A DNA stretch of 64,000 nt from Brevibacterium sp. p3-SID960 (lineage in GTDB: Bacteria; Actinomycetota; Actinomycetes; Actinomycetales; Brevibacteriaceae). The notes under the pieces were generated by a model. That model made no database searches, had not been told where the DNA came from, and saw only the letters and a program-made list of their open reading frames with translations. Of the stretch, positions 55,923 through 64,000 are shown piece by piece. A program made the position numbers and the translations under genes. Numbering within the stretch: the first letter of the stretch is position 1; each line of letters opens with the position of its first letter. The stretch is taken from the NCBI RefSeq assembly GCF_025144725.1, contig NZ_JALXKS010000004.1, positions 1-64,000 on the forward strand, given 5' to 3'.

Positions 55923-58532
55923 TCAGTCGATGACTCGGACGAAGACCGCGCCGCGCTTGAGCATCCAGCTGTACGAGCGCTTCGTGGTGCCCGTGCGCTT
56001 GGAGCCGGCGTCGTACATCTGGCCCTTCGTCTCGGAGACGATGCCGATGTGGCCGGGGACCCAGATGAGGTCGCCGGGCTTGGCCTGCGAGGCCGGGATC
56101 ACCGTGCCAGCAGCCTTCTGCGCCGAGGTGTGGCGCGGGAGGTTGATGCCGTTCTGCTTGTAGACCCACACGGTGTAGCCCGAGCAGTCCCAGCCCGAGG
56201 TGGTGTTGCCGCCCCAGACGTAGCGGACGCCCACGCCCTTGCGGGCCGTCTTGATGATGTTGTCCCGCAGCTCCTTCTCCTGCTGAGCCTTGGACTTCTT
56301 CTCATCCTTCTTCTTGGAGTCGTCCTTCTTGGAGTCGTCCTTCTTCTTGTCGTCCTTCTTTTTGGAGTCGTCCTTCTTGGAGTCGTCCTTCTTCTTGTCG
56401 TCTTTCTTGTTCTTGTCGTCTGCTGGACCTTCCCCGTCGTCAGCAGGCGAATCGTTGTCGTCGCCCGGGGGCGAGGCCCGGTTGTGATCCCGGGCCCCTC
56501 CCTTGATCGAACCGGTGCGTGAGAACTCGGTGGTGCCATAGCCGTTGACCCAGACCAGGCGAGCGCCTTCGAAGACCTGTTCGCAGCGGCCGTCGGAGCA
56601 CTTCGGCGCCTCAGTCGGGTAGCCGAGGTGGCCCCGCTCATAGCCCTTCGAGCCCCAGTACTTCTGCAGGCTTCCGTGCGTGGGCTGAGCGCCGGTGGCG
56701 CTCGTCCAGTGCACTGAGCCCTTCTCGAACTTCTGGTAGACACCGCCGTTCTTCAGGCCTCCGCGCTCATCGGAGGTCGGGAAGCCGAGCGTGTCGCGCA
56801 TCGAGTCCTTGTACATGGACCGGATCGCGCCCTTGAGCAGGAAGGTCTTGCCGTTCTTGTGGAAGACCGCACCCTTCTCGAAGTCGCGCGCGGTGCCGCC
56901 CTGGAAGCCGTACTCCTTGCCGGTGGCCTTGCCGAGCTTGTCGGCGTGCTTCTCGGCGTACTTGTCGATCGGCGTCTGCTTCGGCGGCTTCGGCTTGTCC
57001 TCCTTGGGCTTGTCCTCCTTGGGCTTATCCTCCTTAGGGCCTGAGCCGGCCTTCTGCATCTTCTCAACGGCATTGCGCATGCCGCCGATCTTGGAGTAGA
57101 AGGCAGCTCCCGGGCACGAGGTGGTGCCGAGGTCGCGGTGACCGACGATCGTATTGATCCGCTTGCCGGCCACGGTCGTCTTGCCCTTGGCGGGAACGCC
57201 GTTGGCCGAGAGCTTCCAGGCGATCGCGTGCTCGACAGCGCGCAGGGTCTCATTCGGCGGTGCGGACTTCTCGAAGGTGCCCATCACCGAGATGCCGAAC
57301 GTACCGGTGTTGTAGCCGGCGACGTGGGCGCCGATGACGGCCCGGTCGAGTCCTCCGGCACGGCCCTCCCATAGGCGGCCGTACTTGTCGGCCAGCACGT
57401 TGTAGCCGACGTCGGACCAGCCGCGGCCCTTGGTGTGGAAGCTGTAGATGCCGCGCAGGATGCCCGGCACATCGGAGGCCTTGTAGTTGTTCGAGCCTGC
57501 GGTGTGGTGGATGACGGTCGCCTTGACGCCGCTGGCGTAGCTCGGCTTGCCCTTGCGCAGGCTCTCCTTGGCGCCCCAGGACTTGCGGGAGCCGATCGAG
57601 GGCTTGGGCACCTTCTTCATCGAGGTGTTCTCCACGGCGGCGTCACCGGGCACGTAGGCGGCGTTCTGCGCGTCGTACTCGGGCTGCTGCGCATCGGTTT
57701 CCCCGGCCGGATCATCGGCCCCGGTGTCAGCAGTTCCCTCGGTCTCAGCACCGTCTGTCGCGCCGGCGGCGTCGACGACCGGGGCGTTGCTGGCCACGGC
57801 CTCGGCGTCTGCCGGTGAGGACTTCGGGTCAACGAGGACGAGTTCGGCCTTCTGCGGTGCGCTCTCGCCGAGCACGCGCATCTGCACGGCGGTGGCGGAG
57901 TTGACGATGAAGGGCTCGGTGCCTTCGGTGCCCTCTCCCTGGCCGTTCTCGTGTTCGACTTCCTCCCAGGCCGACCAGCCGTCGGCGGACTGCACGCGCA
58001 CCTCGATGGTGACGTTGGTGGTGCCCTGGTAGGCCGCGCCGATGACCGAGGAGCGGTCGGCGGGCACGTCGAGGACGTCGGAGATTGCGGCGATGTTGAC
58101 GCCGTCTTCGGTCTTCTCCTGGACGCTGCCGGACATGTCCGGCTCGCTCGTCTCAGTCGGAGCCTCGGTCGGTTCGTCCGAGCCGCCTCCGGTCTCTGGG
58201 GCCTCACCGCCGCCGAGCTCGCCTGGGGCGGTGCTCATAGGCGCGACGCTGGCGCCGAAGACGCCCGCGCTGCCGACGCTCATCTGCTGGATGAACGCTT
58301 CGGACTTCATGAGGTTGGGCAGATTGGTCATCGACTGATTTGCCGCATCGGCTGCGCTGCCGGAGGCTGCGCGGGCACCGGGGGCTTCGAGACCTGGCTC
58401 GCTGACATCGGTCAGCGACTTCTTCTCGACGTCGGGCGTGACGGTGTCGGCCGAGGCCGGCAGCACCAGTCCCAGTGTCGAGGTCATGACTGCTGCGGCA
58501 CACGTCGCCACAGCGGGTATCAGTATTCTCAT
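55923..58532 (-). CDS. Secreted amidase-LGFP-NlpC/P60 cell-wall hydrolase
   Basis: The 869-residue product has a signal peptide (about residues 1-28, ending ASA), a long acidic region, and a PGRP/N-acetylmuramoyl-L-alanine amidase domain (about 335-500; zinc residues in ATVIHHTAG, GHRDLG, TSCPG). LGFP repeats follow (about 535-665; LGFPTSDERGG, GHLGYPTEAPKC), then a Lys/Asp repeat linker and a C-terminal NlpC/P60 endopeptidase (about 745-869; catalytic Cys in DCSGYT, His in PGHIGIVSE). It cleaves both the glycan-peptide bond and the stem peptide. ATG 58532 follows AAAGG; a longer GTG start lacks one. It is followed by a strong hairpin. Confidence 0.92.
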   Translation of the reverse strand: MRILIPAVATCAAAVMTSTLGLVLPASADTVTPDVEKKSLTDVSEPGLEAPGARAASGSAADAANQSMTNLPNLMKSEAFIQQMSVGSAGVFGASVAPMSTAPGELGGGEAPETGGGSDEPTEAPTETSEPDMSGSVQEKTEDGVNIAAISDVLDVPADRSSVIGAAYQGTTNVTIEVRVQSADGWSAWEEVEHENGQGEGTEGTEPFIVNSATAVQMRVLGESAPQKAELVLVDPKSSPADAEAVASNAPVVDAAGATDGAETEGTADTGADDPAGETDAQQPEYDAQNAAYVPGDAAVENTSMKKVPKPSIGSRKSWGAKESLRKGKPSYASGVKATVIHHTAGSNNYKASDVPGILRGIYSFHTKGRGWSDVGYNVLADKYGRLWEGRAGGLDRAVIGAHVAGYNTGTFGISVMGTFEKSAPPNETLRAVEHAIAWKLSANGVPAKGKTTVAGKRINTIVGHRDLGTTSCPGAAFYSKIGGMRNAVEKMQKAGSGPKEDKPKEDKPKEDKPKPPKQTPIDKYAEKHADKLGKATGKEYGFQGGTARDFEKGAVFHKNGKTFLLKGAIRSMYKDSMRDTLGFPTSDERGGLKNGGVYQKFEKGSVHWTSATGAQPTHGSLQKYWGSKGYERGHLGYPTEAPKCSDGRCEQVFEGARLVWVNGYGTTEFSRTGSIKGGARDHNRASPPGDDNDSPADDGEGPADDKNKKDDKKKDDSKKDDSKKKDDKKKDDSKKDDSKKKDEKKSKAQQEKELRDNIIKTARKGVGVRYVWGGNTTSGWDCSGYTVWVYKQNGINLPRHTSAQKAAGTVIPASQAKPGDLIWVPGHIGIVSETKGQMYDAGSKRTGTTKRSYSWMLKRGAVFVRVID
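56305..56420 (-). repeat. Lys/Asp-rich repeat linker, 48-bp period
   Basis: Two copies of a 16-residue unit (KKDDKKKDDSKKDDSK, minus strand) are followed by degenerate KKDEKK. They join the LGFP region to the NlpC/P60 domain. Confidence 0.8.
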
Positions 58533-58614
58533 CGTTTCAGCCTTTGCGAGGAAGACAGGGAAGATAGGCTTCACGAGTGATTGCCGTCATTGGCAAGATG
58601 ACGAATCAGCTCAA

Positions 58615-58632
58615 CATGACAGAATTGTTACA
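58615..58632 (-). promoter_or_regulatory. MtrA-like direct repeat upstream of the wall-hydrolase gene
   Basis: Read on the minus strand the stretch is TGTAACAATTCTGTCATG: GTAACA and GTCATG spaced by 11 bp, like MtrA sites described in corynebacteria and Streptomyces. It lies 83 bp before the hydrolase start; binding is inferred only. Confidence 0.25.
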
Positions 58633-58831
58633 TACTTCGCGGCGTGTCGCTTTGAAAAATCTCCCGCAAGGGGAATTACAGCGATGTCGTTCCGCGTGTT
58701 CATGCGGTTCGGGAGGCCTGAAAAATTTTTGTGATCCCCTTGCGAACTCGGTAAAAGTCCTGACATCGGGGTCACGGAACGCGGCGCTGAGGCGGTGGGG
58801 CGTGAGTGCGGGAACCGGGCTGGGCGACCGG

Positions 58832-60316
58832 TCAGGGAACGTGGCAGATGGCGCCGTCGTCTTCTTCGCTGCCCTTGCCGCCTTCCGGCTGGGCTGCAGT
58901 CAGGTGCATGCCGCTGGTCGCCAGGGCCGCGCCGGCCGGAGCATAGATGCCTGCAGCGGTGTCCTCGGCGTCCTCCTCGGAGGCTGTGATCGTCGAGGAG
59001 ACGAGCTCGTGGACGCCGGCGAAATCCGGGTGGGTGGGGTTGACGCGCGGCGGGGTGAGGTTGAGCGATTCCATCTGGTGCTCCCGCGACTTCATCGCCA
59101 GGTCGACGAACGTGTCGACCTGCAGCTGCGGGATATCGGTGGAGACCACCTCGGGAGCGGCCTTGGCGATGTCCTGGAAGCGCAGCATCACCGTTGACGC
59201 GTCGAGCTGTTCGAGCATCGCCTGCTGCACGCAGCGCTGGCGGACCATGCGCTCATAGTCGCTGGAGAACTCCCGCGAGCGGGCGTACCACAGCGCGCGG
59301 TAGCCGTCGAGATGCTGCTCACCGGGTTCGATCCAGCCTTTGACCGGGCCGTGCTTGCCGGTCTTCGGGTCGACCTTCGAGGAGATCGGCACGCGCTTGC
59401 CGGAGACGATGTCGATACCGCCCATCGCGTCGATGAGCTGCTCGAATCCCTTCAGGTCGATCATCGCGTAGTACTGCACCGTGAGCCCGGTGATGCCCTC
59501 GGCGGCGTCCTTGGTCGCCTGGACGCCAGCGGGGGTCTTCCCGTCGAACTCGTCGGCGAGCTTCTCGCCCTGCTGGTAGACGGCGTTAAGGATGCACTCG
59601 TCGCCGCAGGTGAAGCCCTGCGGGTAGTGCCTGTGCAGCGGGGACTCTTCGGGGAAGGGCACGTTCTGCATGTTGCGCGGCATCCCGATGCTCACCGCCT
59701 TGCCGGTCTTGGCGTCGACCGAGATGAGCGAGAGGCTGTCGGGGCGGATGCCGGTGCGTCCCTTGCCGGCATCGGAGCCGAGCAGCAGGATGTTGTAGCG
59801 TCCGTCGACGGCGCGCTGACCCCAGCCGGCGGCGAACACATCGGTCATGAGCTGGCGCTGGCTATTGATCATCATGGTCCCCCAGGCCAGTCCCCCGCCG
59901 ATGACGAGTGTGAATACGAGGCTGGCGGCCAGGAATGTGCGGCGGACCTTCGGTGACAGCGTCACGAGCTTGACCCGGCGCACGGTGTCGAGCAGGCACA
60001 CGATCCAGTTCAGCGTGAACACGGCGAGGAATGCAGTGACGCCGGTGAGCACGAACGGGTTGGTGCCCAGGGTGATGAGGAAGCCGCGGGCGAAGATCGC
60101 CGTCAATGCGGCGACGAGCAGCAGTGCCCAGCCGCCGAGGGTGAGGGTGAGCGAGAACTTCGCCCATCGGCGCACCCGGAACAGCGACTGCACGGAACCA
60201 GGCACAAGGATCGTCGAGGCCAGCAGGATCCAGCCGCGGGCGTTGCGCACCGGCTGGTTGGCATGCTCCGGATAGCGCACCGGGTCGATGTACTTCAGGG
60301 GCCTGCGCTCGGCCAT
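58832..60316 (-). CDS. LytR-CpsA-Psr (LCP) family ligase
   Basis: The 494-residue protein has several N-terminal membrane helices (about residues 28-145, more than the usual one) and an extracytoplasmic LCP domain (about 170-400): LLLGSDAGKGRTGIRPDSL, SIGMPRNMQNVPF and YARSRE are family marks. LCP enzymes attach glycan polymers to peptidoglycan. The ribosome binding site is AGGAGG. It stands upstream of the wall hydrolase on the same strand (about 300 bp apart). Confidence 0.93.
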   Translation of the reverse strand: MAERRPLKYIDPVRYPEHANQPVRNARGWILLASTILVPGSVQSLFRVRRWAKFSLTLTLGGWALLLVAALTAIFARGFLITLGTNPFVLTGVTAFLAVFTLNWIVCLLDTVRRVKLVTLSPKVRRTFLAASLVFTLVIGGGLAWGTMMINSQRQLMTDVFAAGWGQRAVDGRYNILLLGSDAGKGRTGIRPDSLSLISVDAKTGKAVSIGMPRNMQNVPFPEESPLHRHYPQGFTCGDECILNAVYQQGEKLADEFDGKTPAGVQATKDAAEGITGLTVQYYAMIDLKGFEQLIDAMGGIDIVSGKRVPISSKVDPKTGKHGPVKGWIEPGEQHLDGYRALWYARSREFSSDYERMVRQRCVQQAMLEQLDASTVMLRFQDIAKAAPEVVSTDIPQLQVDTFVDLAMKSREHQMESLNLTPPRVNPTHPDFAGVHELVSSTITASEEDAEDTAAGIYAPAGAALATSGMHLTAAQPEGGKGSEEDDGAICHVP

Positions 60317-60606
60317 CGACTGCCTCCTGTTCTGCTGGCGTGCGCTCTCACGTCCTCGTCATGGGGCAGGTCGCACGCGCCGGAGGCGGTGTGACGCGGG
60401 ATGCGGCAACTGCGCCGCACGGGGACGTCGCGTCGGTACTGAACCAGGTTAGCGCTCAAGCCTGAGACCGCCTGGGAGAATCCGGCGGCGAGTGTCCGCG
60501 TGTCTTGCTGTCAGTCGGTCGTGTACAAGCTGCGAGAAGCCCCCTCGCTGTGCCGCCGGCTCCCCTAAGATGAGGGCTCCACTGGCACTTCGCAGATCGG
60601 ACTTCG

Positions 60607-62286
60607 ATGGCAGCTGAAACGGGACAGTTTCTTTCGTCCCTTCTGACAGCGAACAATTCAACTCAGGCGATGCAGGCGGCGGTCCGCCATGTCGTCGCGG
60701 TGGTGCAGTGCGACATCTCATGGACGGGTGTGGTCAAGGCTGATGCTGAGATGCACATCGGAGCCCACCACGGACTTCAGACGCCAGAGATGGCAGCGGA
60801 CTGGCATCTGGCCGTCGGTGAGGGAATCGGCGGGAAGGCTGCGTCGCTGCAGCGCACGCAGAAGAGCAGCAACTATCTGCACGACTCACGCAGGGTGCCC
60901 GCCAAACGGCTGATCGACAACGAGAAGATCGGGTCAGTGCTCGTGTCTCCGCTCATGGCACACGACGCAGCGCTTGGGGTGCTGTATGCCGCAGACCGAC
61001 GGCAGCGGAATTGGACTTCAGAGGAAATCGACGAGCTGGAGTCGATCGCCGACCATCTCTCGGTGCGCCTGGCGCAGCTCGATCGCGTCCGCCTGGCAGA
61101 AGCTCGGGCCAGCGACGCCCGGCGACGAGCCGAAGCAGCCGACTCCCACCTGACGTCGGCCATCGAATTGGTCGAGCTGCTGAGCTCGGCATCGGCGGTC
61201 AATCACGCTCTGGATGCAGTCGCGGTTTACCTCAACGCCCGGATCGAACTGCATGACCGCCACAATTCAGTCATCGGAGCATCCGGTCCAGACCGGGCAT
61301 CATGCCATGGAGTAGAAATCTCCAGCCGGCTCAGCCCGCAGAGCAGACTGACGGTGCACCTGTCCTGCGTCGATGAGGACACGACCCTCACCGAGCCGTC
61401 TGCCCGGATCGCTCTTCATGCGCTCAAGCTTCAGCTGCTGCGCCTCTGCGAGCGGTCGGCGACAATCGAGACGCTACGCGGAGACCTCCAGGAGAAGCTG
61501 CTGACCGGCAACTTCACCAATACGGCCCATATTCAGCGGCGACTCGCGCTCATCGGGTGCGCACCGATCGGATCAGATGCACGGGTTATCGTCATCAGAG
61601 CACGGGACCAGGCCGATCAGATCTCTGAGCGCTTCCACAGCGACCTGCGCGCGACGTTCCCGGACTATCTTGTCGATCATCGCGACGAGTCCACTGTCGT
61701 CATCATCGGCAACGGCGGGTCGGAAGAAGAGCTCTCACTTCAGATCGCAGATCTGCTTGGCCGCGAAGAGCATCGTCGGAAGCGAAAAGGCACGTCCAAA
61801 GGAAGCCCAGGCGACAGCCGCAGATTCGTCGCCGGTATCGGACGTCGCACAGAACAGCTGCATGAGGTGTCCATCTCCTACGATGAAGCACGGGCCGCAT
61901 GCACCGTGGGCATGTCCAACCCGCAGACCAGCATCGACGGGGTTGCCAGCGCCCGGGCTCTGGGTCTTCAGGGGCTGGCGAGCATCCCTAATGCCCAGCT
62001 CCAGGCGATGGTGACGGACACGTTCGGGCCGATCATTGCCCATGACGAGCGCCACGGAACGCACTACATGACAACCATCAGCTCGTACCTGGCCAACGAC
62101 CGACACCTCGGCGACACCGCAGCCGAGCTCCACGTGCACTACAACACTGTGCGCAACCGCATCGCTCGCATCGAAGAACTGCTCGACCTCAGTTTCGCCC
62201 GCACCGACGACCGGTATCGCGCGGAGACTGCCGTGCGCATGGCTGCCGTGCTCGCGGCCCGCACGGCGCCGACGACAGCCCTGTGA
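60607..62286 (+). CDS. GAF and PucR-type HTH transcriptional regulator
   Basis: The 559-residue protein has a GAF domain (about residues 5-160), a central GGDEF-like or linker region, and a PucR/CdaR-type C-terminal HTH_30 (about 480-545; SYLANDRHLGDTAAELHVHYNTVRNRI with the recognition helix). It probably senses an aromatic or small metabolite and activates the ligase gene 123 bp downstream. The ATG 60607 has only a weak ribosome binding site. Confidence 0.88.
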   Translation: MAAETGQFLSSLLTANNSTQAMQAAVRHVVAVVQCDISWTGVVKADAEMHIGAHHGLQTPEMAADWHLAVGEGIGGKAASLQRTQKSSNYLHDSRRVPAKRLIDNEKIGSVLVSPLMAHDAALGVLYAADRRQRNWTSEEIDELESIADHLSVRLAQLDRVRLAEARASDARRRAEAADSHLTSAIELVELLSSASAVNHALDAVAVYLNARIELHDRHNSVIGASGPDRASCHGVEISSRLSPQSRLTVHLSCVDEDTTLTEPSARIALHALKLQLLRLCERSATIETLRGDLQEKLLTGNFTNTAHIQRRLALIGCAPIGSDARVIVIRARDQADQISERFHSDLRATFPDYLVDHRDESTVVIIGNGGSEEELSLQIADLLGREEHRRKRKGTSKGSPGDSRRFVAGIGRRTEQLHEVSISYDEARAACTVGMSNPQTSIDGVASARALGLQGLASIPNAQLQAMVTDTFGPIIAHDERHGTHYMTTISSYLANDRHLGDTAAELHVHYNTVRNRIARIEELLDLSFARTDDRYRAETAVRMAAVLAARTAPTTAL

Positions 62287-62409
62287 CGATCTGACAGGCG
62301 ACGGCCGGAAGTCTGTACCCGATTCACATAGCCAGCCCTGCATGCGTGCGACATCCTGACTGACAACGTGGCGCGGGCCACATCGCTCAAGGGAGAGGGA
62401 GTCGCAACG

Positions 62410-63936
62410 ATGCAATGTGATGTCATCCGGGACCTGGTTCTGCCGGCAGTCAAGAAGCACGGGAGCCGCACAGCCGTCATCGCCGACGGACGAACCTGGA
62501 CGTACCGGGAACTGCACAATGCCGCATGCGAAGTCGCCAGCATTCTAATCGCACGAGGGGTCAAAGCCAGCGACCCGGTGGCCATCATGCTGGACAACAG
62601 CGCCGAATATCTCATCGCCGACCTGGCGATCGCATCCGTCGGCGCTGCCAAAGTGCCCATCAACCTGATGCTCTCGCCAGCGGAGATGACCTACATCCTG
62701 TCCGATTCCGGCGCGAAGCTGGTGCTGACATCGGATGCTCGCAGAGGCACGCTGTCCGATGCGACAAGCGAATCCGTTCTGGAGAAGCTCATCCTCAGCG
62801 TCTCCGACGAACGACGTGTCGCGGTGGCCGGCGCCGACGGCCCGCTCACAGCAGATGCCGCACAGGAGCTGCCTGCTGTCAGAGCCGAGGATATCGCGCT
62901 GATCATGTACACCGGGGGCACGACCGGCCGGCCGAAGGGTGTCGTCCACCTGCAGAAGGGCTTCGCCTCCAATCTCCTCTCGCACGTCATCGAAACCGAG
63001 ATCACGGCTGACGATCACCTGCTGCTGTCCTCGCCGCTCCCCCACAGCGCAGGCGTTCTTGCACTCGCCGGTCTGCTGCAGGGAGCCGTTGTCGAGGTGA
63101 TGAAGCAGTTCGACATGGAGTCCACCCTAAACAAGATCGAGACCGGCGGCGTGACGTATCTGTTCATGGTGCCGACCATGATCAACCGGCTTCTGGATGC
63201 CACCGAGGAACGCCCGAACTTTGATCCCGGCCGACTGCAGACGATCCTCTACGGCGCCTCCCCCATTTCGGAGGAGCGACTGCGTCAGGGGCTGCGGATC
63301 TTCGGCCCGGTGTTCATGCAGCTCTACGGACAGACCGAGGCACCGAACTTCCTCACACGCCTTCGCAAAGACGACCACGACGCCGACCGCTTCCCCAAAC
63401 GGCTGCGCAGCTGTGGCCAGCGCTCGCTCATGGCCGCCGTGCGCGTCGTGCGCAATGACGACACCGACTGCGATCCGCATGAGGTCGGCGAAGTCATCGG
63501 AAGCGCGCCCTATGTCATGGACCGCTACCTCAACCGTCCCGAAGTGACAGAGGAGACAGTCCGCAACGGGTGGCTCTACACCGGCGACCTCGGCTACGTG
63601 GACGAAGACGGCTACGTCTACCTCGTCGATCGCAAGAAGGACATGATCATCACCGGCGGCTTCAACGTCTACGCCAGCGAGGTCGAACAGGCGCTGTCTG
63701 CGCTCGATCTTGTTCAAGACGTCGCTGTCGTCGGCGCTCCTCACCCGGATTGGGGTGAGGCGGTCACCGCTTACGTCGTACCCGCACGTGAGGGTGTCGA
63801 GCCCGGCGACATCATCAACGCCTCCCGGGACGTGCTTTCCAGCTACAAGCGGCCGAAATACGTCCACCTCACCGACGCTCTGCCCGTCACGGCCGTCGGC
63901 AAGATTAACAAGAAGCAGCTGCGCGAGCACAGCTGA
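62410..63936 (+). CDS. AMP-binding acyl-CoA ligase
   Basis: The 508-residue enzyme is an ANL-superfamily acid:CoA ligase: P-loop MYTGGTTGRPKG near residue 177, the mid-core YGQTE (about 300) and GWLYTGDLGYVDEDG (about 390), and the C-terminal PVTAVGKINKKQL with the catalytic Lys. It is most like medium-chain or aromatic acid CoA ligases. ATG 62410 is preferred because GGGAG lies 8 bases upstream; the longer GTG start at 62368 lacks a ribosome binding site. It follows the PucR-type gene. Confidence 0.92.
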   Translation: MQCDVIRDLVLPAVKKHGSRTAVIADGRTWTYRELHNAACEVASILIARGVKASDPVAIMLDNSAEYLIADLAIASVGAAKVPINLMLSPAEMTYILSDSGAKLVLTSDARRGTLSDATSESVLEKLILSVSDERRVAVAGADGPLTADAAQELPAVRAEDIALIMYTGGTTGRPKGVVHLQKGFASNLLSHVIETEITADDHLLLSSPLPHSAGVLALAGLLQGAVVEVMKQFDMESTLNKIETGGVTYLFMVPTMINRLLDATEERPNFDPGRLQTILYGASPISEERLRQGLRIFGPVFMQLYGQTEAPNFLTRLRKDDHDADRFPKRLRSCGQRSLMAAVRVVRNDDTDCDPHEVGEVIGSAPYVMDRYLNRPEVTEETVRNGWLYTGDLGYVDEDGYVYLVDRKKDMIITGGFNVYASEVEQALSALDLVQDVAVVGAPHPDWGEAVTAYVVPAREGVEPGDIINASRDVLSSYKRPKYVHLTDALPVTAVGKINKKQLREHS

Positions 63937-63995
63937 GCCCAGCGTCATTCGCGTATGCCCGCCGGCACGCACATTTTCCAAGGAGAACTTCACAC

Positions 63996-64000
63996 ATGAG
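63996..64000 (+). CDS. Start of a further gene, cut by the window end
   Basis: AAGGAG (63980-63985) lies 10 bases before ATG 63996, just 59 bp after the ligase stop. Only five bases of the coding region are in the window, so the product cannot be named. Confidence 0.6.

Noticed and set aside
58533..58831. Cyclic-di-AMP (ydaO-type) riboswitch in front of the wall hydrolase
   Set aside because: Wall hydrolases in actinobacteria often carry it, but I could not find the conserved core motifs in the minus-strand leader. A covariance-model search would settle it.

Overview
The window is chromosomal DNA of a high-GC actinobacterium. The evidence is WhiB regulators, the MtrA-MtrB-LpqB system, a long-form HPF, a 1628-residue NAD-glutamate dehydrogenase, DUF3499, a BldC-like small HTH protein and many ATGA/GTGA gene overlaps with GTG starts. 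There are no mycolate or arabinogalactan genes in view. Together with the DUF222/HNH gene, this suggests Micrococcales, with Brevibacterium as my best guess; that is an inference from style, not a proven assignment.

Left part (1-17.5 kb): an AI-2E/PerM-type membrane protein; an SGNH-hydrolase-like gene overlapping maf; a biotin carboxylase/BCCP alpha subunit (AccA3 type); an LpdA-type flavoprotein; a P1B ATPase; a gamma carbonic anhydrase-like protein; whiB1; and a PdtaS-like sensor kinase directly behind the giant glutamate dehydrogenase gene. A DUF2505 gene runs tail to tail into a DUF6912 gene.

Middle part (17-32 kb): an overlapping SAF / CpaE-like / DUF6912 operon with a divergent BldC-like gene, an AT-rich island in front of a LysM protein overlapping an Rv3235-family gene, then secA, a YcaQ-type gene, hpf, comF, lpqB, mtrB and mtrA, all on the minus strand. 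This is the gene order of the M. tuberculosis secA1-mtrA neighbourhood, as I remember it.

32-42 kb: an overlapping cluster of membrane protein, DUF4129, DUF4350, MoxR ATPase and DUF58, followed by a convergent SpoIIM-like gene and an RDD gene. It matches the mycobacterial moxR2 cluster (Rv3690-Rv3695) except that a DUF222/HNH nuclease gene with its own promoter sits between SpoIIM and RDD. Short in-frame tandem repeats are concentrated here.

42-60 kb: sahH, manB and DUF3499; a divergent short zincin-like gene; a whiB2 / large glycosyltransferase / DUF5719 operon; a cofE-type ligase gene with TIGR03089 and the scoAB CoA-transferase genes; manA; a secreted amidase-LGFP-NlpC/P60 wall hydrolase; and an LCP wall-polymer ligase. 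The theme is envelope building and its control: mannose activation (ManA/ManB), glycan export (GT2), polymer attachment (LCP), wall cleavage, SecA export and MtrAB signalling.

60-64 kb: a GAF-PucR-type regulator followed by an acyl-CoA ligase and the first bases of another gene, probably a catabolic locus. No tRNA, rRNA, CRISPR array, insertion sequence or prophage was seen. The most unusual signal is a dispersed GC-rich motif (core ACCGCCTCGGGCACG). It recurs exactly or nearly exactly in gene tails, disordered linkers and gaps, and in two places is arrayed with a 33-bp period.
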